Assembly: GCA_900555435.1 (NCBI GenBank)
Contig: USLH01000065.1
Location: 1-12,376, forward strand
Direction: 5' to 3'
Length of the DNA: 12,376 nucleotides
Source of the DNA: an uncultured Oscillospiraceae bacterium
GTDB taxonomy: Bacteria > Bacillota > Clostridia > Oscillospirales > Ruminococcaceae
In this document: positions 6,592 to 12,376 of the stretch, piece by piece
Position numbering within the stretch: the stretch's first letter is position 1
Layout: each line of letters starts with the position of its first letter
Translations under genes and position numbers: made by a program
Notes under the pieces: generated by a model
Told to the model about the DNA's origin: nothing
Databases searched by the model: none
Seen by the model: only the letters and a program-made list of their open reading frames with translations

Positions 6592-7182
6592 ATGGAAATG
6601 CTGATGGAACTGACGGAGGATCTGCAGGAAAAAGGTCCGGTCTCTCGGGAACGCGCCCACAGGGAAGGGCTCCTTCACGGGGTGGTACACCTTTGGATCG
6701 TGTCCCGGAAAGGCGGGGAGCCCCGGATTTGGTATCAGCAGCGGGCCCACAGTAAAAAAGACTTCCCCGACTTTTTCGATATTGCCGTCGGCGGGCACAT
6801 CGATGCGGGGGAGCCGAAGAAAGAAGCGATCCTCCGGGAAACGAGGGAGGAGCTTGGGCTTTTTCTTCAGCCGGAAAAGCTCCGTTATCTGGGCACTTTC
6901 CGGGATGATTTCCGCCAGGGCAGCTTTTTCGACCGGGAGGCGGCCTATGTCTATCTTTATGAGGATCCGGAGCCGGCGTTCCATCCCGGCGAAGAAGTTT
7001 CTCGGATGGTGTGGCTGCCCCTTGAAACGGCCGCGCGCCGGGAAACGGAGGGCACCGACGCTGTGACGGCTTACAACGAGGACGGGACAGCTTTTACGAT
7101 CCGGGGGGACGAATGGTGCAAGCACCCCGGCGAATTCAAAGAGCTTGTCCTGCCGGTACTTGAAAAGGAGTGGAAACGATGA
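6592..7182 (+). CDS. NUDIX hydrolase (isopentenyl-diphosphate-isomerase-like subgroup)
   Basis: A 196-aa cytoplasmic NUDIX protein. Residues 68-90 form a complete NUDIX box, Gx5Ex7RExxEExGL, with the metal-binding glutamates in place. Before it, HGVVHLWIVSRKGG and the phrase FPDFFDIAVGGHIDAGE resemble the IPP-isomerase-like/YfcD group of hydrolases rather than MutT. The substrate is probably a nucleoside- or other diphosphate derivative but cannot be assigned. The ATG at 6592-6594 is preferred because GGAAAGG lies about 10 nt upstream; ATGs at 6598 and 6604 are alternatives. An open stretch upstream to 6229 in the same frame is a shadow of the AT-rich pseudogene and terminator region. The stop overlaps the patatin start as ATGA, so the two proteins are translationally coupled. 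Confidence 0.9.
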   Translation: MEMLMELTEDLQEKGPVSRERAHREGLLHGVVHLWIVSRKGGEPRIWYQQRAHSKKDFPDFFDIAVGGHIDAGEPKKEAILRETREELGLFLQPEKLRYLGTFRDDFRQGSFFDREAAYVYLYEDPEPAFHPGEEVSRMVWLPLETAARRETEGTDAVTAYNEDGTAFTIRGDEWCKHPGEFKELVLPVLEKEWKR

Positions 7183-8033
7183 AAACAGGTCTGGTTTTGG
7201 AAGGCGGAGGAATGCGGGGAATTTATACCACCGGCGTGCTGGACTGGCTGCTGGATCAGAAGTATCTGCCCGACTACTGCATCGGCGTTTCGGCGGGAGC
7301 CTGCCACGCCACGTCTTACCTTTCCAAGCAGCGGGGGCGCAGCTTCCGCATCAATACGGCATACCTTCAGAACGGCGAGTACGTCAGCGTGAAGAACCTG
7401 CTGAAAACCGGCTCTATGTTCGGGATGGATTTTATTTTCGATAAAATTCCCAATGAGCTGGATCCTTTTGACTACCAGGCGTTCCTTGCAAGCCCCTGCG
7501 AGTTTTATGTAGGCGTCACCAACGTCTGGACGGGCAAGCCGGAATATTTCCCGAAGGAATGCCTTGACCACGACAGCACCGTGATCCGGGCGTCTTCCTC
7601 CATCCCCATGTTTTCTCCCATCGTGCCGTATAAGGGAAACCTTTATCTGGACGGCGGCACCTCCGACCCCATCCCGGTGCGGAAGGCTCTGGCGGACGGC
7701 TGCGACCGGGTGATCGTAGTCCTGACTCAGGACAGAGGCTATGTAAAGCATCCGGAAAAGTTCCGGCCGGTCTATAAGAACCTTTACCGCCGGTATCCGA
7801 AAATGGTGAACACCTTAGATCACCGCCACGAGGTCTATAACGAGACCCGTGATTTCGTTTTCCAGCTGGAAAAAGAAGGAAAGGCCATCGTGATCGCTCC
7901 CAGGGAGCCGGTGGATCTAAGCCGCTTTGAGCGGGACATCCCGAAGCTCCGGGCGCTTTACGAAGAAGGCTTTGCAGACGCAGGGAAGGCTCTCACCGGC
8001 TCTTCGTGGCTTTCGGACGGCGTCAAAGAATGA
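7179..8033 (+). CDS. Patatin-like phospholipase/acyl hydrolase
   Basis: A 284-aa serine lipid acyl hydrolase with the patatin Ser-Asp dyad. The oxyanion loop GGGMRG is at residues 9-14, the nucleophile Ser38 is in GVSAG (GxSxG), and the catalytic Asp158 is in LDGG. SSSIPMFSPIVP at about residues 139-150 is also typical of the family. No signal peptide or membrane segment is visible, so it is likely cytosolic or membrane-peripheral. The start ATG 7179-7181 has AAGGAG 8 nt upstream; an ATG 9 nt earlier is possible but has a poorer site. Its 3' end overlaps the convergent 124-aa gene by 11 nt (8023-8033) with no terminator seen between them. Lipid turnover or a damage-repair role beside NUDIX is conjecture; such proteins also resemble esterases of unknown substrate. 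Confidence 0.92.
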   Translation: MKTGLVLEGGGMRGIYTTGVLDWLLDQKYLPDYCIGVSAGACHATSYLSKQRGRSFRINTAYLQNGEYVSVKNLLKTGSMFGMDFIFDKIPNELDPFDYQAFLASPCEFYVGVTNVWTGKPEYFPKECLDHDSTVIRASSSIPMFSPIVPYKGNLYLDGGTSDPIPVRKALADGCDRVIVVLTQDRGYVKHPEKFRPVYKNLYRRYPKMVNTLDHRHEVYNETRDFVFQLEKEGKAIVIAPREPVDLSRFERDIPKLRALYEEGFADAGKALTGSSWLSDGVKE

Positions 8034-8397
8034 GATAAGCCAGCGCAAGGATCAGGCTCTGATCTCCGCCATCGTTTATCAGAAGCAGCAAAAGAAGCAA
8101 AAGCAAAACGGTCTCTCCGTCCAAATCCAGTCGGTCGAGGATCCCCTGCAGCGGGGAACGGTCCGGCTCCGGGCGGGGGGATTTTTGCGTTTCCGGCGGC
8201 GTTTTCGGGGGAGAAAAGGGTGCGTTTTTGGAAACGGAAGGGTGCGGTTCGGGTACGGGAGGGTGCGGCGGGGGAGACGGATTGGACTGCTCCAAACGGC
8301 GGCGGGCTTTCCGCTGCATTTCCCGGACCCGTTCCTCCGCTTCTTTTTGCATGGAAGAAATTTCTGCGGCGGAGTAGCCGCTGTTTCGGACGGGCAT
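8023..8397 (-). CDS. Uncharacterised 124-aa protein with Pro-rich linker and hydrophobic C-terminus
   Basis: Function not recognised. Residues about 11-36 are charged and probably helical (AEISSMQKEAEERVREMQRK). Residues 40-80 are a Pro/Ser/His-rich linker with repeats of PHP type. The C-terminus has a run of nine leucines (98-106) and the final hydrophobic stretch QSLILALAYLIL. Two short hydrophobic segments split by INDGG may form a hairpin in the membrane or a helical pair. Similar small proteins ending in a leucine-rich segment plus LALAYLL occur, from memory, in Oscillospirales; I cannot verify this. The ATG at 8395-8397 has AAAGGAG 7 nt upstream. It follows the 131-aa gene by 49 nt and its 3' end overlaps the convergent patatin gene. 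Confidence 0.8.
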   Translation of the reverse strand: MPVRNSGYSAAEISSMQKEAEERVREMQRKARRRLEQSNPSPPPHPPVPEPHPSVSKNAPFSPPKTPPETQKSPRPEPDRSPLQGILDRLDLDGETVLLLLLLLLLINDGGDQSLILALAYLIL

Positions 8398-8446
8398 AGA
8401 CGGGCTCCTTTCCTTTTACAGGTCGGATCGTTGAAAACGCCGCCGC

Positions 8447-8842
8447 TCAGCGGTCCCCCAGAAGATGTTTCAGAAGGCCGCTTTGCTGCAGGAGGGGGAG
8501 AAGGTTTATCAGGTGGAGGATCCGGACGGCTTCGTCGACCTTATGCCGCCGCTCTTCTTTTAAAAGGGGGCGCAAGGCCCGGAGCAGGGCGGTGGCGGGG
8601 GTCTCCGTCTGGATCTGCTGGAAAAGGCTCCGAAGCTGCATCAGGTCGGCAGGGGAGAGGGAAAAGCCGCCATCTGCCGGCGGCTGAGGGGACGGAGGGC
8701 CGGAGAGGAGGCCGGAAAGTCCGGAGCCTGCGGGAGGGGGAGTACTGTCCGAGAGCCCCAGCGCCTTGGCCATTTCCTGGATCTGCCGCATCCCCTCCTC
8801 GCTGCCCAGAATCTCCTGAACCTTTGCGGTAAGATCGTCCAT
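8447..8842 (-). CDS. Uncharacterised 131-aa two-domain small protein
   Basis: Function not recognised. The N-terminal 27 residues (MDDLTAKVQEILGSEEGM and onward) look like an amphipathic helical unit. Residues about 35-62 are a Pro/Ser/Gly-rich linker. The C-terminal part, LRALRPLLKEERRHKVDEA followed by a Leu-rich helix (NLLPLLQQSGLLKHLLGD), looks helical. The protein appears cytoplasmic or peripheral: no signal peptide is visible. This architecture is familiar to me from unnamed conserved proteins of Oscillospirales, recalled but not checked. The ATG at 8840-8842 has AAAGGAG 9 nt upstream. It lies upstream of the 124-aa gene in the same direction and may be co-transcribed; a partner role of the two is inferred. 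Confidence 0.8.
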   Translation of the reverse strand: MDDLTAKVQEILGSEEGMRQIQEMAKALGLSDSTPPPAGSGLSGLLSGPPSPQPPADGGFSLSPADLMQLRSLFQQIQTETPATALLRALRPLLKEERRHKVDEAVRILHLINLLPLLQQSGLLKHLLGDR

Positions 8843-9797
8843 AGGGATCGGCTCCTTTCGTTTTGGGCGGGTAGGCGTCGGGGCGGTGTTTGAGAAATGG
8901 CTGATTGGGCGTAAGAGGTCAGCCGGGCAGTGTTAAGCGAAAAGATGCTTCCTGTTTCCGGGGCGGAGTTTTTCGGTAGGATTGCCTGCAGAGACAGGCT
9001 GTTCTTATTTTGGACGGATTTGACGGCGGAGGACGGGAAAATGGGCGTTGGGTTAAGGAGATGGATGAAGGAAGGAGGTTGTCGGGTGAATGGGGAGATG
9101 TGCTTTCAGAGCGGGATCGGCTTGTATGGATAAAGAACAGGCTGTGGGACAATCGATGCGGATGGTTTGTTTTGGGGGAAGCCGGGAGAACTTGACAGGC
9201 GGGAAGGAGTTGGGTTTTGGCTGCTTGATTTTGCTTGAATCCTTGCAGAGAAGGGGTGTAAGAATCGCTTTGGGGCTTGGCTTGATGAGGAGAGTGTCGG
9301 GACACCGAAGAAAACTCCCCGAAACGGGTTTATAAAGAAAAACGTCGAAAGCCTTTCTTTTATGGAAGGGGATAGGGAAAAAGCCCGCGAGGAACGGGCT
9401 GCAAGGGATCCGAATTTTCGGCTGCTTTAAAGAAGTGTTTCGGATGGAGCACAGGTTAATTTTTCCTGACCCTTTGCAGAAGAGGAAATAGGGATCAATT
9501 GGATTTGACAGGAATGTTGGACGCAGGGTGTGAAAGGGGATTTCCGGATCGGCTTTAAAAGGAAGGAGCTGCCCTCTCTTTTTAGAGGAATAGTCGACTT
9601 TGCAAAGGAAGATCGGGACAGTTTTTGCATGAATAGAAAGACGGAGAGTGGAAAAGAAGCAAACGGCAATAGAGCCGGCCCCACTCACTCCGCCGCTTCC
9701 GACCAATCACTGTTTGAGCTTGTTTGAACAGAGAAAAATGGGGTTCGGTTGGATCTGCTGCGGGAAATGCCGGGTGCAAGGGACGGGTCGAGTGGGC
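8843..9797. other. Gene-poor, strongly G-skewed spacer of about 955 bp
   Basis: No convincing gene is visible on either strand. The plus strand is purine- and G-rich (28 G against 5 C at 9061-9120), so open frames on the minus strand read as Pro/Ser/Phe/Leu-rich nonsense, the longest being 217 aa at 9053-9706. It carries a minus-strand terminator hairpin, a perfect GCCTG/CAGGC stem at 8984-8999 and a palindrome GTGTC-GG-GACAC at 9294-9305. I tested for tRNA, RNase P, tmRNA and T-box signatures and saw none. It may be a decayed gene, an untranslated leader of the 131-aa gene, or an unrecognised RNA. Confidence 0.65.
9378..9400 (-). terminator. Rho-independent terminator in the gene-poor spacer
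   Basis: On the minus strand, AGCCCG (9400-9395) pairs with CGGGCT (9387-9382) and is followed by TTTT (9381-9378). A further T-G pair could extend the stem. No gene ends near it; the closest upstream gene on this strand ends at 9798, about 400 nt away. It therefore marks the 3' end of an unidentified transcript or of a long tail. Confidence 0.7.
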
Positions 9798-10052
9798 TTA
9801 TTTCCCGTTTTCCGCCTGGCGGATGAAGTTCTGGAGGAACTGTTTGGCCTGCGGGGTGTTGATGAGCTGCTGGGCCAATGTGGGGTTATTCATCAGCTGC
9901 TGCATCCGTGCGGCGGAAGCGGGATCCATTTTGGAGAAAACGGCATCGAACTTGCCGGCTTCCAGCTGGCTTTGGAGGACTTTGGGGTCGGTGCCTAAGC
10001 GCTTTCCGATCATGGCGAGGAGCTTTTCGGTGTTGGGGTTCTTGGAATCCAT
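9798..10052 (-). CDS. Uncharacterised 84-aa helical protein
   Basis: Function not recognised. The 84-aa product has a helical look: TEKLLAMIGKRLGTDPKVLQ, then MDPASAARMQQLMNNPTLAQ, then TPQAKQFLQNF, with no signal peptide or membrane segment. The NNPTLAQQLINTPQ phrase loosely resembles the STI1-type helical repeats of cochaperones, a fold-level guess. Similar short proteins occur, from memory, in Oscillospirales. The ATG at 10050-10052 has a weak AGGT at 7 nt and GGAAAGG further upstream. It is divergent from the phosphoesterase gene, with a 126-nt gap holding the latter's promoter. The overlapping plus-strand open frames at 9648-10059 are shadows. Confidence 0.75.
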   Translation of the reverse strand: MDSKNPNTEKLLAMIGKRLGTDPKVLQSQLEAGKFDAVFSKMDPASAARMQQLMNNPTLAQQLINTPQAKQFLQNFIRQAENGK

Positions 10053-10108
10053 AAACTGACCTGCCTTTCCGTAGGACCCGGCCCGCCGGAACTTTTTTTC
10101 AAAAAGGA

Positions 10109-10137
10109 TTGACGGAAATACCGGGATAATCTATACT
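10109..10137 (+). promoter_or_regulatory. Sigma-A promoter of the phosphoesterase-lepA operon
   Basis: TTGACG (10109-10114) and TATACT (10132-10137) are spaced 17 nt, 42 nt before the phosphoesterase ATG. Each hexamer matches consensus at five of six positions. Confidence 0.85.
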
Positions 10138-10178
10138 TATGTTACGGGAAACCGCTTTATTCCGGAGGAGGACCGCTC

Positions 10179-10655
10179 ATGCGCATCGTTGTTGTTTCCG
10201 ACACGCACAGAGATTTTCGCACCCTTTTGCAGATCGTGGAAAAGCACAAGGGGGAAGCTGCCTATTTTCTCCATTTAGGGGACGGGGAACAGGAAGTGGA
10301 GGATGTCAAAGCGCTGTATCCGGCGCTGCCGCTGCTGGCGGTAAGGGGAAACTGCGACTTTTCCGGGGAGAATCCCGAGACCCGGGTGGTCACGGCGGGA
10401 AATGTGCGGATCTTTATGGCCCACGGCCATGATCTGGGGGTTCGGGGGACCCGGGAGGTGCTGGTCCGGCTGGCGAGGGAAAACGGCTGCCGCATTGCAT
10501 TATATGGCCACACCCACAAAGGCGACACCCATTATGAAGAAGGAATTTACGTCATGAATCCGGGAAGCCCTTCTCAGCCCCGGGACGGACGGGCAAGCTA
10601 CGGCATCATTGATCTCACGGATGCCGGGATCGTGCCTTTTCTTGTAGAGGTATAA
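10179..10655 (+). CDS. YfcE/MJ0936-family metallophosphoesterase
   Basis: A 158-aa cytoplasmic phosphodiesterase of the calcineurin-like fold. The metal and catalytic motifs are in order: SDTH (Asp8, His10), LGDG (Asp35), RGNCD (Asn58), AHGH (His82, His84) and GHTH (His111, His113). Length is standard for the YfcE group, whose members hydrolyse phosphodiester bonds with Mn or similar metals; the natural substrate is not known. The ATG at 10179-10181 has GGAGGAGG about 7 nt upstream. It is the first gene of a short operon with lepA, which starts 26 nt after its stop. Confidence 0.93.
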   Translation: MRIVVVSDTHRDFRTLLQIVEKHKGEAAYFLHLGDGEQEVEDVKALYPALPLLAVRGNCDFSGENPETRVVTAGNVRIFMAHGHDLGVRGTREVLVRLARENGCRIALYGHTHKGDTHYEEGIYVMNPGSPSQPRDGRASYGIIDLTDAGIVPFLVEV

Positions 10656-10681
10656 AGTTTTTTGAAACGGAGGATCTTTCC

Positions 10682-12376
10682 TTGGCTTACAAACAAGACC
10701 ACATCCGGAATTTCTGTATCATCGCTCACATCGACCATGGGAAATCGACGCTGGCGGACCGGATCCTGGAGCAGACCAGTGCAGTGGCGCTCCGGGATAT
10801 GGAGGAGCAGCTTCTGGACAATATGGACATCGAGCGGGAGCGGGGTATCACCATCAAGGCCCGGGCGGTAAAGGTGAACTACACCGCCGATAACGGGGAG
10901 CTTTATGAGTTTAACCTCATCGATACCCCCGGCCATGTGGACTTCAACTATGAGGTCTCCCGGTCGCTGGCCGCCTGCGAAGGCGCCATTCTGGTGGTAG
11001 ACGCTTCCCAGGGGATCGAGGCGCAGACCCTGGGGAACACCTATCTTGCGGTGGATCACGGGCTGGAAGTGGTGCCGGTGGTCAACAAGATCGACCTGCC
11101 GGCGGCAGATCCGGAGCGGGTCTGCCACGAGATCGAGGATGTCATCGGCATCCCCGCCATGGACGCTCCCCGGATCTCCGCCAAGCAGGGCATCAACATC
11201 CACGAGGTTTTGGAGCGGGTCGTTACCGACATCCCGGCTCCCAAGGGGGATCCGGACGCGCCGCTGCAGGCGCTGATCTTCGACTCCTATTATGACAGCT
11301 ATCGGGGGGTCATCGTTTACATCCGGGTCAAGGAGGGAACTCTGCAGAAGGATGCCACCATCCGGATGATGGCCACCGGGGCGCAGTTCGACGTAGTGGA
11401 GATCGGCTGCCTCGGTGCGACGAATCTTGTTCCCTGCGACGAGCTGAAGGCCGGAGAAGTGGGTTACATCGCCGCTTCCATCAAAAACATCGGGGACACC
11501 CGGGTGGGTGATACGGTCACCGATGCCAACCGGCCGGCGGCAGAGCCGCTTCCCGGCTACCGGAAGGTGAACCCCATGGTCTATTGCGGCATTTATCCGG
11601 CGGACGGGGCGAAATATCCGGATCTGCGGGACGCATTGGAAAAGCTGCAGTTAAACGACGCTTCCCTTTCCTTTGAGCCGGAAACGTCCGTTGCGCTGGG
11701 ATTCGGCTTCCGGTGCGGCTTCTTGGGGCTTCTGCACATGGAGATCATTCAGGAGCGGCTGGAGCGGGAGTTTAACTTGGACTTAGTGACCACGGCGCCT
11801 TCCGTCGTTTACCGGATCACCAAGACCGACGGGTCGGTGGTGGAGATCGACAATCCCACCAACTATCCCGATCCCTCTCAGATCATCAAGGCGGAGGAGC
11901 CCATCGTCCGGGCGGACATCATCTCGCCGGTGGATTATGTTGGGAATATCATGGAGCTTTGCACCGGCCGGCGGGGCGAATTCAAGAATATGCAGTATCT
12001 GGACGCCACCCGGGTGGAGCTTCACTATGAAATGCCCTTAAACGAGATCATTTATGACTTTTTTGATGCGCTGAAATCCCGGACGAAAGGGTATGCGTCT
12101 TTCGACTACTCGCTGATCGGCTATCGGGAGTCGAAGCTGGTGAAGCTGGACATTCTTTTAAACGGGGATATTGTGGACGCTCTGTCCTTTATCGTTTTTG
12201 AGGAGCGGGCTTATGCCAGAGGGCGGAAGATCTGCGAAAAATTAAAGGAGAATATCCCCCGTCAGCTTTTTGAGGTGCCGGTTCAGGCGGCCATCGGCGG
12301 GAAAATCATCGCAAGAGAGACGGTAAAGGCCGTCCGGAAAGACGTACTTGCCAAGTGCTACGGCGGTGATATTTCC
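10682..12376 (+). CDS. lepA: LepA, elongation factor 4 (truncated at window end)
   Basis: LepA is a ribosome-associated GTPase linked to back-translocation and initiation. I translated 565 codons in one open frame that reaches the last base; the usual length is about 600 aa, so roughly 35 residues are missing. Visible GTPase motifs are G1 AHIDHGKST, G3 DTPGHVDF, G4 NKID and G5 SAK. Domain II follows, then family signatures GFRCGFLGLLHMEI, GRRGEFKNMQYLD and the LepA C-terminal part with SFDYSLIGYRESKLVKLDILL and PRQLFEVPVQAAIGGKIIARET. The start is TTG (10682-10684), chosen because GGAGG lies 8 nt upstream and no in-frame ATG or GTG fits. It follows the phosphoesterase in the same operon. No frameshift is visible. 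Confidence 0.97.
   Translation, partial: MAYKQDHIRNFCIIAHIDHGKSTLADRILEQTSAVALRDMEEQLLDNMDIERERGITIKARAVKVNYTADNGELYEFNLIDTPGHVDFNYEVSRSLAACEGAILVVDASQGIEAQTLGNTYLAVDHGLEVVPVVNKIDLPAADPERVCHEIEDVIGIPAMDAPRISAKQGINIHEVLERVVTDIPAPKGDPDAPLQALIFDSYYDSYRGVIVYIRVKEGTLQKDATIRMMATGAQFDVVEIGCLGATNLVPCDELKAGEVGYIAASIKNIGDTRVGDTVTDANRPAAEPLPGYRKVNPMVYCGIYPADGAKYPDLRDALEKLQLNDASLSFEPETSVALGFGFRCGFLGLLHMEIIQERLEREFNLDLVTTAPSVVYRITKTDGSVVEIDNPTNYPDPSQIIKAEEPIVRADIISPVDYVGNIMELCTGRRGEFKNMQYLDATRVELHYEMPLNEIIYDFFDALKSRTKGYASFDYSLIGYRESKLVKLDILLNGDIVDALSFIVFEERAYARGRKICEKLKENIPRQLFEVPVQAAIGGKIIARETVKAVRKDVLAKCYGGDIS

Noticed and set aside
6445..7125. Minus-strand open frame of 226 codons
   Set aside because: Shadow of the NUDIX gene, with a terminator and promoter on the other strand.
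7071..7751. Minus-strand open frame of 226 codons
   Set aside because: It is antisense to the NUDIX and patatin genes, whose catalytic motifs are intact.
8984..8999. GCCTG/CAGGC hairpin as plus-strand terminator
   Set aside because: A short stem followed by a mixed TGTTCTTATTTT tail and no plus-strand gene upstream.
9192..9510. Two TTGACA hexamers (9192-9197 and 9505-9510) as plus-strand promoters
   Set aside because: Neither has a recognisable -10 at 16-18 nt; chance matches in G-rich DNA.
9053..9706. Minus-strand open frame of 217 codons in the gene-poor spacer
   Set aside because: No family resemblance, Pro/Ser/Phe/Cys-rich composition expected from a pyrimidine-rich strand, no ribosome binding site, and an intrinsic terminator lies inside it.
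8843..9797. CRISPR array, tRNA, RNase P, tmRNA, riboswitch or insertion sequence
   Set aside because: I looked for regular repeats, T-loop patterns, known RNA core motifs and transposase frames and saw none.
9648..10059. Plus-strand open frames of 116 and 111 codons
   Set aside because: They are antisense to the 84-aa gene, whose translation looks like a real helical protein, and they have no convincing start.

Overview
The window is bacterial chromosome, most likely from a sporulating member of the Bacillota, class Clostridia. The best guess is the Oscillospirales (Oscillospiraceae or Acutalibacteraceae type). The evidence is spoIIR, an AddB-type recombination gene, the MEP-pathway gene ispE, the lepA gene with its phosphoesterase neighbour, strong AGGAGG-type ribosome binding sites, and three small proteins of a kind I associate with that order. 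Coding DNA is GC-rich (38 G+C of 60 at 2041-2100), except for one AT-rich island (22 of 60 at 6061-6120).

Layout. (1) Positions 1-5768 read on the minus strand. A tightly packed series runs from a clear sigma-A promoter (5816-5844) through an Lrp/AsnC regulator, a PLP aminotransferase, a DUF362/ferredoxin protein, a HAD phosphatase, ispE, spoIIR and the 5' part of addB. Several junctions are 4-nt GTGA/ATGA overlaps, so translation is probably coupled. A composite hairpin separates ispE from spoIIR and buries the spoIIR ribosome binding site. (2) Positions 5790-6510 are an AT-rich island on the plus strand. It holds a MORN-repeat lipoprotein gene that appears broken by two frameshifts but still has its ribosome binding site and terminator. 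(3) Positions 6530-8033 read on the plus strand: a promoter, a NUDIX hydrolase and a patatin-like lipase, coupled by ATGA. (4) Positions 8023-10052 read on the minus strand: three small uncharacterised proteins (84, 131 and 124 aa). The 84-aa gene is separated from the other two by about 955 bp with no believable gene, a strong G-over-C skew and a minus-strand terminator. The 124-aa gene overlaps the end of the patatin gene tail to tail. (5) Positions 10109-12376 read on the plus strand: a sigma-A promoter, a YfcE-type metallophosphoesterase and lepA, which runs off the window end.

Working together: the first series mixes amino-acid metabolism (regulator plus aminotransferase), a probable iron-sulfur protein, isoprenoid precursor synthesis (IspE), forespore-to-mother-cell signalling (SpoIIR) and DNA-break repair (AddB). 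Shared transcription explains this better than a shared pathway. I do not see a mobile element, CRISPR array, tRNA, rRNA or defence system. The least explained parts are the small-protein trio with its long skewed spacer, the spoIIR leader hairpin and the decayed lipoprotein island.
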